This document shows, piece after piece, positions 54,276-62,539 of a DNA stretch of 64,000 nt. Position numbers and translations under genes: made by a program. Position 1 is the stretch's first letter. Each line of letters begins with the position of its first letter. The notes beneath the pieces were generated by a model, which made no database searches, was not told the origin of the DNA, and saw nothing but the letters and a program-made list of their open reading frames with translations. This stretch comes from Blastocatellia bacterium (GTDB lineage Bacteria > Acidobacteriota > Blastocatellia > UBA7656 > JADIYM01): positions 124,001 to 188,000 of the forward strand of contig JADIYM010000011.1 in assembly GCA_016705245.1 (NCBI GenBank), read 5' to 3'.

Positions 54276-55523
54276 TCAGGCCAATACAGCCCTGTCCGTA
54301 TGCTCTCCGAGTCCGACAATCTCAAGCGCATCTTCAAGTTGCCGCCACCGCTGTTCGACGCTGCCGGTGTAGCCGACCGAGATCCGGAGCAGTCCGGGAG
54401 CTATGCCAGCCGCGCGAAGCTCGTCATCCGACATCTCGCTCGACGTCGAGCTCGCCGGGCACGTCATTAACGTCTCGAAGTACCCGAGGCTCACGGCCAT
54501 GAAGCCGAATCTGTCCCGGTTCTGCAGCACCTCCATCAACTCGCAGGCCTTCTGCGACGACCCGACGTCGATCGTGAAGACGCCGCCCGAGCCGTATTCG
54601 TCGTTACCCAGCTGTCGAAGCAGATCGTGGTCGGGATGGTCCGCCAGGCCCGGGTACATCACGTCGAGACCGTGATCCCTCAACCGGGTCGCGAATGTCA
54701 GTGCGCGACGGCTGTGTTCGGCCATCCGTAGTCCGAGATGGGGAAGACGCATACTGATCTCGTAGGCCGCCCTCGGATCCATCGTCGGTCCGAGCAGCAT
54801 TAGCGCACCCTTGTGAAGGTCCATCAGGCTGAGTATGAACTCGGTTGTGCCGCAGACCGCGCCGGCGATGACGTCGGACGCTCCGTTGATGAACTTCGTC
54901 AGGCTGTGGACCACGACGTCGGCACCGAGACGGATTGGCGAGACGACGAGCGGACAGAACGTGTTGTCGACTACCAGGCGTGCGCCACGTGCGTGCGCAA
55001 TGTCCGCCAGCCGCGGAACGTCAGCCACTCGCAACGTCGGGTTCGACATCGTCTCGACGTAGACGACCCTGGTGCGATCGGTGAACGCCTCTTCGACGGA
55101 CGCCAGGTCGAATGCGTCGACGAACGTGACGTCGATCCCGGCCTTCGCGGGAAGGAACTCCTTGAGGAGCGCGAACGTGCCTCCGTATACCGTCTTGCTG
55201 GCGATGATGTGGTCGCCGTGATCGCATAGCTGAAGCAGCGCCGCCGAAATCGCGCTCATCCCGCTCGCCGTGCAGTAGGCAGCCTCGGCGCCTTCGAGCG
55301 CGGCCAACTGCCGGCCAAGCACGTAGACCGTCGGGTTGAAGTGGCGTCCGTAGAGATAACACCCACCTTCGGGTCCCTGCTGTCCGTGAAAGATCGCAGG
55401 CAACGTCGAAGCCTTCATCACCGTGAAGGTGGTGCTCGTTTCGATCGACATATTGACGCCGCCGTGTTCGCCAAATTCGTGGCGCATGGCGGCAAGTGAT
55501 TCGACGGGATCGAAGTGTTCCAT
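54276..55523 (-). CDS. PLP-dependent Cys/Met metabolism enzyme (methionine gamma-lyase / cystathionine lyase-like)
   Basis: The 415-residue fold-type I enzyme has TRFHNPT-like GRHFNPTVYVLGRQLAALEG, YCTASGMSAISAALLQLCDH, Tyr/Asp region VYVETMSNPTLRVADV, VVDNTFCPLVVSPIRLGADV and the PLP lysine in SLTKFINGASDVIAGAV. The long interval between this and LLRISVGYTGS, and the presence of GLLRISVG, fit the family. It probably degrades methionine or cystathionine. ATG 55523 has aggaggg upstream. It is divergent from an Lrp regulator, an arrangement typical of amino-acid catabolic genes. Confidence 0.88.
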   Translation of the reverse strand: MEHFDPVESLAAMRHEFGEHGGVNMSIETSTTFTVMKASTLPAIFHGQQGPEGGCYLYGRHFNPTVYVLGRQLAALEGAEAAYCTASGMSAISAALLQLCDHGDHIIASKTVYGGTFALLKEFLPAKAGIDVTFVDAFDLASVEEAFTDRTRVVYVETMSNPTLRVADVPRLADIAHARGARLVVDNTFCPLVVSPIRLGADVVVHSLTKFINGASDVIAGAVCGTTEFILSLMDLHKGALMLLGPTMDPRAAYEISMRLPHLGLRMAEHSRRALTFATRLRDHGLDVMYPGLADHPDHDLLRQLGNDEYGSGGVFTIDVGSSQKACELMEVLQNRDRFGFMAVSLGYFETLMTCPASSTSSEMSDDELRAAGIAPGLLRISVGYTGSVEQRWRQLEDALEIVGLGEHTDRAVLA

Positions 55524-55574
55524 GGTCGCGCCCTCCTGTCTCTCAACCTTAGGCCGAACTTTCGACTTTGTGAA

Positions 55575-55630
55575 TCGAATAGACTTCGGTTATTATGCGA
55601 TTTCATGGCACTGGACCGAATAGACTTCGG
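55575..55630. promoter_or_regulatory. Candidate Lrp operator (two ccgaatagacttcgg-type sites)
   Basis: The 14 bp sequence cgaatagacttcgg occurs at about 55576-55589 and again, as the perfect inverted repeat ccgaatagacttcgg, at 55616-55630, 40 bp apart (about four helical turns). The first is upstream of the lrp start and the second in its first codons. Spacing and symmetry suit cooperative binding by an Lrp octamer; function is inferred. Confidence 0.6.
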
Positions 55631-56045
55631 AATCGTTACGGCATTGCAGAATAATGCGCGGCTCTCGAACAAGGAACTGGCAGCGCACGTCGGGTTATCG
55701 CCGTCGACGTGCCTCGAGCGTGTCCGAAAGCTGCGGTCGACGGGGGTTCTGAGGGGCTTTCATGCGGACGTGGACCCGGCCGCCCTGGGAATCGGTTTAC
55801 AGGCGCTGATCGCGGTCAGACTGCAGCAGCACACGAGGCAACTCGTCGAGGGCTTCCGGGCGCACGCGCTGTCGCTGCCGGAGGTGATGGCCGTCTATCA
55901 CGTTGCGGGGGTGACGGACTTCCTCGTCCACGTCGCGGTGCGCGATTCGGATCACCTGCGGAACCTGGCGATGGACGCGTTCACGTCGAGGCCTGAGGTG
56001 GCACAGATCGAGACGTCGCTGATCTTCGAGTGGACAAGGGGATGA
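55605..56045 (+). CDS. Lrp/AsnC family transcriptional regulator
   Basis: The 146-residue protein has an N-terminal helix-turn-helix (DFGIVTALQNNARLSNKELA then AHVGLSPSTCLERVRKLRST) and an AsnC ligand-binding domain (AVYHVAGVTDFLVHVAVRDS). ATG 55605 lies between the paired operator-like sites. It probably senses an amino acid and controls the divergent lyase. Confidence 0.92.
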   Translation: MALDRIDFGIVTALQNNARLSNKELAAHVGLSPSTCLERVRKLRSTGVLRGFHADVDPAALGIGLQALIAVRLQQHTRQLVEGFRAHALSLPEVMAVYHVAGVTDFLVHVAVRDSDHLRNLAMDAFTSRPEVAQIETSLIFEWTRG

Positions 56046-56478
56046 GATCAGCGTCGCATAGAGAGTTCTTCAAGGGCGACAGCGCGGTGGTCAATGGGGG
56101 GTCGGGGGGGTAGTCGAGGCGCGGCGGGATTCCGCGACCGGGAGGCGATAAAAACGTGGGTCGCGCGGGGCGAGGCAACGAGCCTCGCGACCGCCGCCAT
56201 CAATGTACCGACCGCGGGTCGCATCGTCAGTCCCAGAACGCGTCGGCGGCGACAGTGCTCGTCAGGAGTGCCACGAACTCCTCGTCGTCGGACCACGCCC
56301 GTCGTGCTCCGCCTCTGCCGCGAACTGGTTCCATATGGGTGGGCGGGCGGGGCGGGGCGGGGCGGGGGGACCCATCCGCGGGTCGCGGAATCAACGATAA
56401 CGTGCGTAGCTGGCGACACCGTGCTCGTTGAATAGTGCTCCGAGAACACGACTCCACGAAGGTTCGCTGCCTACAGAG
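56046..56478. other. Non-coding stretch with G-rich tracts (possible G-quadruplex)
   Basis: I see no convincing gene between the Lrp stop and the dipeptidase stop. The segment 56336-56372 on the + strand reads gggtgggcgggcggggcggg, then gcggggcggggggaccc, i.e. at least six G-tracts of 3-6 bases with 1-2 base gaps. A second G-rich run is at 56093-56112. Two short phrases (ccgcgggtcgc) occur at 56212 and 56376. Confidence 0.6.
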
Positions 56479-57754
56479 TCACCGCCCCTCGTACTTGACC
56501 CGCTTCGGCACCGGTTGCTCGCGCTGCAACCGAGCCGCGACGACCTCGCACTCGCGCATTACCCGTAGCGTGTTCTCGCCGAGGATCTTTCGGACATCCG
56601 CGTCCGAATACCCTCGCTTGAGCAACTCGTAAGTGATGTTCGCCAGTTCGCTCGTATCCGCGAGACCTTCCGGCAAGCTGATGCCTCCGTCGAAGTCGGA
56701 ACCGAGTCCCACGTGGTCGACACCCGCGACCTTCACCGCGTGGTCGATGTGGTCTATCAGTACCGACAGAGGTGTTCGGGGAATGTGGGTCTTCTCGAAC
56801 TCCTCGTAGGCCCGGTACATCTCGATGTCGTTGTCCTTGTACTTTTCCTGAATCGCATCGAGCTCGGCCTTTGTATTTGACGGACGCATCCACACGGCGC
56901 TGGTCGAGGAAGGTCTCGTAGAAGTTGATCTGGAGCACCCCGCCGTTCTTCGCGAGCGCACGAAGCATGTCGTCGTCGATGTTGCGCGTGTGATTGCACA
57001 GCGCGCGGCAGCAGGAATGCGAGAGGATTACAGGCGCCTTCGCCACCTCGAGCGCGTCGTGAAATGTCTCGTCCGAGACGTGCGAGAGATCGACCATCAT
57101 CCCGATGCGATTCATCTCGCGCACGACCTCGCGACCGAAGTCGTTCAGGCCGCCCCACCGCTTCTTGTCCGGCACCCGCGCGCCGAAACTCCCCGAACTG
57201 TCAGCCCAGTTGTTCGTGTTCGTATGCGTAAGGGTCATGTACCGGATGCCGAGCCGGTAGAACTCGCGCAGCGCAAACAATGAGTCCTCGATTGCGTGAC
57301 CGCCCTCGATGCCCAAAAGCGCCGCGATTTTGCCCTGCTTGTTGATGCGGCGGATATCGGCGACCGTGAAGGCCATCTCGAGCGACTCGGGATGACGCGC
57401 TACCTGTTCGTAGACGATGTCGATCATGTCGAGCGCTCGTCGCGCGGAGCCGCCTTCCGCGACGTACTTCTTGTCGACATAAATGGCGAAGAACTCTGCG
57501 TCGAGTCCACCTTCCTTCATACGCGGAATGTCGGTATGGCCGTCCTTCGCTCGCGCGCCCATGTCGAAGTTCTCGTCGAGAATTCGCGAGGTCACGTCGT
57601 TGTGCGTGTCGACGACGATGGCCGCGGCGTGGAGCTTCTGGGCACGTTTCCAGAGGGCCGGGTCCCTTGCCGGGGACTGGGCTGGGGTGGGAAGTGCGAC
57701 AAGCGCGAGGAGAACGACGGCCAGGGCGACGAGGCGTGTTTGATTCCTTACCAT
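56479..57754 (-). CDS. Exported membrane dipeptidase (peptidase M19, renal-dipeptidase-like), frameshifted near 56880
   Basis: Signal peptide LVALAVVLLALVALPTPAQS, then metal ligands in VVDTHNDVTSRI (HxD), LLGIEGGHAIEDS (Glu), MMVDLSHVSDETFHDAL (His), PVILSHSCCRALCNHTRNID (His) and GLGSDFDGGIS (Asp). After SVKYK the frame shifts by one base (extra base in caaaggcc, 56876-56882), then AELDAIQEKYKDNDIEMYRA to the normal end KRVKYEGR. It hydrolyses dipeptides outside the cytoplasm. ATG 57754 gives the signal peptide. Confidence 0.85.
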
Positions 57755-57780
57755 CGGGCCACTATAGCGAGGAGAGGGCT

Positions 57781-57842
57781 TCGCATACAGAGTGCACAAA
57801 GGTCACTGAGGGCGTGCTCTGTTCCTCTGAGCTCTCTGTATG
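57781..57842. repeat. Family F inverted repeat (gcatacagag ... ctctgtatgc)
   Basis: The ends gcatacagag and ctctgtatgc are perfectly complementary, with internal cacaaaggtcactgagg and cctctgagctc partly pairing. It lies between divergent dipeptidase and amidohydrolase genes, close to the dipeptidase start. Confidence 0.65.
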
Positions 57843-57944
57843 CGTAGCCAATCCCTTCGAACCCCGTCTCCTCGCCGGTGTGAAACCTTCCTCACAGTCG
57901 ATTCGTAGTCCCCCGTCACTCTGCACCACGAGGAGCCACCCACA

Positions 57945-59609
57945 ATGAATGCTGATAACGCCAGGAAGGCCTGCGTGCTCCTGTGCACGCTGGCCTTCGG
58001 CCTCACGAGCCTGACCGCGTCCCAACCGGCGCTGGCAGGCTCGCTCGACGTCTGGGCCATCACCGGCGCCCGGATCGTCCCGGTTTCCGGACCGCCAATC
58101 GAGAAGGGCACCGTCGTCGTTCGCAACGGCCTCATCGAGTCAGTTGGCGCCGCGGTCGCGGCCCCGGCTGACGCCCGCATCGTCGACGGCACCGGGCTGA
58201 CCGTCTATCCGGGACTCGTCGACACGTTCGCGATCGTCGAACCGGACGCGAAGGCCGAGGGTCCTCCGCAACAGCAGGGACCGCCGCGCGGCCCTGATCG
58301 CGAGAACCCTCCGGGCGTCACTCCGCAGCGCGACGCGCTCGACATAGTGAAAAACGACAGCCGAATGGAGGGACTGCGCGCCGCCGGGTTCACGACGATG
58401 CTCGCCGTGCCGAAGGGCGGAGTCTTTCGCGGTCGCAGCGTTCTCGTGAACACGTCGGGTTCCGACGCGTCCGCGATGGCCATCAAGTCGCCCGCCGCTC
58501 TCCCCGTCGCATTCGAGACGCAGGGTGGTTTCGTCCAGTATCCGGGATCACTGATGGGCGTCTTTTCGGTCATCCGTCAGAAGCTGCTCGACGCAATGCA
58601 ATACCGTCAGCTCCGCGGGCAATACGCGGCGTCGCCGCGAGGAATTCCGAGGCCGACCTACAGCCGGGAATACGAGGCGTTGATTCCGGTTCTCGACAAG
58701 TCACTTCCGGTGGCGATCGAGGCGAATCGAGATCGCGAAGTCCTTCGTGCGCTCGAGCTGATGGACGAGTTCGCGCTCTCCGGAATGGTCGCGGGTGGCC
58801 GCGAGTCGTGGAAGGTCGCCACCGACCTCAAGGCGCGCAACGTTCCGGTCCTGCTGTCCGTGAACTTCCCTGAAGCTCCTGCGGATCTGGACCCCGAAAC
58901 GCGCGAGGAACTGAAAACCGTACGCGACCGTCTCGACGCTCCGGGGTGCGCCGCGAAGCTCAACGCCGCTGGCGTGCGCTTCGCATTCCAGTCGGGCGGC
59001 ATTCGCTCGCCGAAGCAGGTGATCACGAACACGGCGAAGGCGATCAAGGCCGGATTGTCGAAGGACGTCGCGCTTCGCGCGCTGACGCTGTCGCCGGCCG
59101 AGATCCTCGGCGTCGCAGATCAGGTCGGCTCGATCGAGGTCGGCAAGATCGCCAACCTCGTCGTGACCAACGGCGATCTGTTCGAAGAAAAGACGAAGGT
59201 CCGTTACACGTTCGTCGACGGCGAACGCTTCGAATACAAGGAAGAGGCACCGGCCGCGAAGCCCGGCGACGCATCGTCCGCGGCTGTCGACGTCACGGGA
59301 ACGTGGGACCTCGAGGTCAACACTCCCGAAGGCACGCAGAAGGCATCGCTCGAACTGACGCAGACGGGCGCCGAGCTCAAGGGCACGTTCCGGACAGAGA
59401 TGTTCGGATCGAGCGACGTGAAATCGGGATCCGTCGCGGGCAAGAAGGTGACGGTGAACGTGGGGCTCAACGTCGGCGGCAATTCGCTCGACATCACGTT
59501 CACGGGCGACGTGGACGGTGATGCGATGAAGGGCACCGCAAACGTGGCTGGCCAGGGCACCGTGGACTTCTCGGGGACTCGGAAGCCGAAGGGAGGCGCG
59601 ATCCAATGA
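57945..59609 (+). CDS. Exported amidohydrolase-like protein lacking the HxH metal motif (first of three)
   Basis: 554 residues with signal peptide ending ASQPALAGS. The amidohydrolase beta-sandwich (WAITGARIVPVSGPPIEKGT) and barrel end (LSPAEILGVADQVGSIEVGK then IANLVVTNGDLF) are clear, but GLVDTFAIVEP replaces the GLIDxHxH metal site, and RFAFQSGGIR replaces the barrel-end Ser-Asp. A C-terminal lipocalin-like beta domain (VTGTWDLEVNTPEGTQKASL, ~448-554) is added. It is probably a non-hydrolytic partner. Start has gaggag upstream. Its stop overlaps the next ATG (ATGA). Confidence 0.85.
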   Translation: MNADNARKACVLLCTLAFGLTSLTASQPALAGSLDVWAITGARIVPVSGPPIEKGTVVVRNGLIESVGAAVAAPADARIVDGTGLTVYPGLVDTFAIVEPDAKAEGPPQQQGPPRGPDRENPPGVTPQRDALDIVKNDSRMEGLRAAGFTTMLAVPKGGVFRGRSVLVNTSGSDASAMAIKSPAALPVAFETQGGFVQYPGSLMGVFSVIRQKLLDAMQYRQLRGQYAASPRGIPRPTYSREYEALIPVLDKSLPVAIEANRDREVLRALELMDEFALSGMVAGGRESWKVATDLKARNVPVLLSVNFPEAPADLDPETREELKTVRDRLDAPGCAAKLNAAGVRFAFQSGGIRSPKQVITNTAKAIKAGLSKDVALRALTLSPAEILGVADQVGSIEVGKIANLVVTNGDLFEEKTKVRYTFVDGERFEYKEEAPAAKPGDASSAAVDVTGTWDLEVNTPEGTQKASLELTQTGAELKGTFRTEMFGSSDVKSGSVAGKKVTVNVGLNVGGNSLDITFTGDVDGDAMKGTANVAGQGTVDFSGTRKPKGGAIQ

Positions 59610-61060
59610 ACACGACTCGCACACATCGAACGAAGGCGGTCGTCGCCGCGGTCGCGCTCCTGGCATCGGCCGGTGCATCCGTGACGGCGCGCGCCCAGCA
59701 GCCTGCCGCGCCGAAGGAATACCTCATCCAGAACGCCACGGTAATGACCGTCACGAAAGGCGTCATCGAAAACGGCTCGGTGCTCATTCGCGACGGCAAG
59801 ATCGCGCAGGTTGGAAAGAACCTGAAGGGCTCCGCCAACGCGACGGTAATCGATGCGGCCGGCAAGTTCGTCACCCCCGGCGTCATCGACTGCCACTCGC
59901 ACATCGCGGTCGACGGCAGCGTCAACGAAGGCTCGCTCTCCGTCACGTCGATGGTCCGTGTCGCCGACGTCATAGATCCGACGGATTCGGGAATCTTCAT
60001 CGGCCTGAGCGGCGGCGTGACGGCCTCGAACATCCTGCACGGATCGGCCAACGCGATCGGCGGCCAGAACGCCGTCATCAAGATGAAGCCTAATCGCCCG
60101 GTCGACGAGGTGATCTACAAGAACGCGCCTCCGGGGATCAAGTTCGCGCTCGGCGAAAATCCGAAGCGATCGAATTTCGGGGGCGGAGGCGCCCCGGCGC
60201 GGTATCCGCGAACGCGCATGGGTGTCGAAGACGTCATCCGCGAAGCGTTCACCAAGGCACGCGACTACAAGGCGGTCTGGGATCGCTACAACGCTGACGT
60301 CAAGGTCGGCAAGAAAACGGCAGTGCTGCCGCGCCGCGACCTGCAGCTCGAGCCCCTCGTCGAGGTGCTCGAGGGCAAGCGACTCGTGCACTCCCACTGC
60401 TACCGGGCCGACGAGATCCTGATGCTGATCCGCGTGGCGCGCGATTTCAAGTTCCGCATCGCGACGTTCCAGCACGTCCTCGAAGGCTACAAGGTCGCGA
60501 AGGAAATCGCCGCGGCCGGCGCCGGGGCGTCGACTTTCCAGGACTATGGCGGCTACAAGGTCGAGGCCTTCGACGCGACGCCCTACAACACGGCGATCAT
60601 GTGGAAGGCGGGGATCAACGTCTCGCTCAATTCCGATGACGGCGAGCGCCAGCGGCGGTTGAATACCGACGCGGCCCGTGCCGTGCGCTATGGTGGCGTT
60701 CCCGAGGACGAGGCGCTGAAGATGATCACGATCAATCCGGCGAAGCAGCTCGGCATTGACCGCTGGACCGGTTCGCTCGAGGCCGGCAAGGACGCCGACG
60801 TGGTGATCTGGTCGGCGCATCCATTGAGCGCCTACGCCGTTGCCGAGAAGGTCTTCGTGGACGGACAGCTCGAGTTCGATCGCCAGACGGCGGTCAGGGA
60901 CGCCGATGCGCGACGAGCGGAATCCGCCCGCCTCGTCGAGCAGGAGAAGGCCGACAAGAAGGCCAAGCCCGCCGCGACCAATCCCGATGCGCCCGCTCCG
61001 GCGCCTAAGCCGAAGCACGGACTGCACCACGACGACGGATGTGAAGGAGGTGAGCAATGA
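59606..61060 (+). CDS. Exported metal-dependent amidohydrolase (second of three, metal site intact)
   Basis: 484 residues with signal peptide AVVAAVALLASAGASVTARA. The active site is present: GVIDCHSHIAVDGS (HxH), LVHSHCYRADEIL (His), RIATFQHVLEGYKVAKE (His), and NVSLNSDDGERQRRLN (Asp). The imidazolonepropionase/prolidase-like family is expected to hydrolyse a C-N bond; the substrate is unknown. C-terminal Lys/Ala/Pro-rich tail (ADKKAKPAATNPDAPAPAPK) ends in HGLHHDDG. ATGA overlaps couple it to both neighbours. Confidence 0.9.
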   Translation: MNTTRTHRTKAVVAAVALLASAGASVTARAQQPAAPKEYLIQNATVMTVTKGVIENGSVLIRDGKIAQVGKNLKGSANATVIDAAGKFVTPGVIDCHSHIAVDGSVNEGSLSVTSMVRVADVIDPTDSGIFIGLSGGVTASNILHGSANAIGGQNAVIKMKPNRPVDEVIYKNAPPGIKFALGENPKRSNFGGGGAPARYPRTRMGVEDVIREAFTKARDYKAVWDRYNADVKVGKKTAVLPRRDLQLEPLVEVLEGKRLVHSHCYRADEILMLIRVARDFKFRIATFQHVLEGYKVAKEIAAAGAGASTFQDYGGYKVEAFDATPYNTAIMWKAGINVSLNSDDGERQRRLNTDAARAVRYGGVPEDEALKMITINPAKQLGIDRWTGSLEAGKDADVVIWSAHPLSAYAVAEKVFVDGQLEFDRQTAVRDADARRAESARLVEQEKADKKAKPAATNPDAPAPAPKPKHGLHHDDGCEGGEQ

Positions 61061-62410
61061 GGGCCACGACGCTCGATCGAATGCGGGCCGCGACGCTCGG
61101 TCTCCTGTTGACGACTTCGTATGCGGTTCCGGCGCTCGCGGCCGCGGATCCCGCTGCGGGCGAATCGTACGTCATCGAAAATGCCAGGATCGTGACCGTC
61201 TCGGGTGCGACCATCGAGAAGGGTTCCGTCGCGATTGCCGACGGCAAGATCGTTGCCGTGGGTGCGACGGTGGCGGCGCCGGCAGGCGCGAAGCGGATCG
61301 ACGGCACAGGTTTGTCGGTGTATCCGGGACTGATCGACTCGGCGTCGCAGCTCGGGCTCATCGAGGTCGGATCGATCTCGGCGACGAACGACACCTCTGA
61401 AATGGGCGACTTCAATCCGCACCTTCGCGCCTACGAAGGCTTCAATCCTGCGAGCGAGTTCATTCCGATGGCGCGCATCAACGGAATCGACTTCGGTTTC
61501 TGCTCCGACTGGCGGCGTGATCTCGGGACAGGCCGTAATCACGGATCTCGACGGGTTCACGATCGAGCAGATGTCGGTGAAGCCGGCGGCGGCGATGGTG
61601 CTGAAGTTCCCGACGGGAGTCGGCGGCGAGTTCTTCGACTTCCAGACGTTCTCGTTGAAGCGGTCGTCGGACGCCGATGCGCGCAAGAACCGCGACAAGA
61701 AGCTCGACGAAGTAATTGCGTTGTTCGACAGGGCGCGTGCTTACGCTTCGGCCGTCGCGGCGCGCAAGACCGATGCCTCGTTGCCGCCACTTGCAGTCGA
61801 CCTCAAGCTTGCAGCGCTGCAGCCGGTGCTCGCCGGTGAGCTGCCGATCTTCGTCGCAGCCGATGACTTCCGCGACGTCAAGCGTGCGGTCGAGTTCTGC
61901 GAGAAGCAGAACGTGAAGATGATCCTCCGGTCCGACGCCAAGTTCGGCCCGTTCGATCTGGCGGTTGTCGCGGCGTTCCTGAAAGAGAAGAAGATCCCGG
62001 TGATCTTCGGACCGATGTATACGCTTCCGTCCGAGGACGACGACCGATACGACCTGCCGCAGCAGGCTCCGGCGGCGCTAGCGAAGGCCGGTGTGCCGTT
62101 CGCGTTTGCGTCCGAGGACTCGGCGATGGTGAAGGACCTGCCTTACCAGGCGGCGATGGCCGTGGCGTACGGCGGACTTTCGAAGGACGATGCGCTCAAG
62201 GCTCTGACGTTGTGGCCAGCGACGATCTGGGGTGTCGCGGACCGCATCGGATCGATCGAGGTCGGCAAGCAGGCAAACCTGTTCGTGACGAATGGCGATC
62301 CGATGGAACCGCGGACCGACGTGAAGCACGTGTTCATCCGCGGCCGGAGCATCCCGCTCACGAGCCGGCAGACGCAACTCTACGACGCCTATCGCAATCG
62401 CGTGCCGTAG
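61057..62410 (+). CDS. Exported amidohydrolase-like protein lacking the HxH motif (third of three), frameshifted near 61497
   Basis: Signal peptide AATLGLLLTTSYAVPALAA, then YVIENARIVTVSGATIEKGS. At the metal site GLIDSASQLGLIEV replaces DxHxH. The frame breaks after NGIDF; with one G removed near 61496 it reads VSAPTGGVISGQAVITDLDG and continues to VRNRVP-type end at 62410 (SRQTQLYDAYRNRVP). The end of the barrel carries FAFASEDSAMVKDLPYQAAM and the SIEVGKQANLFVTNGDP ending. Its start overlaps gene two, so the three are one translationally coupled unit. Confidence 0.83.
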
Positions 62411-62506
62411 GGAGAGTAGACAGGATTACAGGATTAGCAGGATTAACAGGATTCATTGGGTTGAATCCTGTTAATCCTGCTAATCCTGTAATCCTGTCCA
62501 CTCTCC
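62411..62506. repeat. Family D inverted repeat, copy 3 (near-perfect)
   Basis: ggagagtagacaggattaca, ggattagcaggattaacagg, attca and the reverse tgaatcctgttaatcctgct, aatcctgtaatcctgtcc, actctcc are almost perfectly complementary over 45 bp with a 6 bp loop. It separates the amidohydrolase unit from the kinase gene and may act as a transcription terminator. Confidence 0.9.
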
Positions 62507-62539
62507 TCCCCGTGATATGCTGGCCCGCCGTGACCAGCG

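Noticed and set aside
56048..56457. Several overlapping ORFs in the G-rich gap
   Set aside because: They are Pro/Arg-rich, occur in all frames and match no family; composition explains them.
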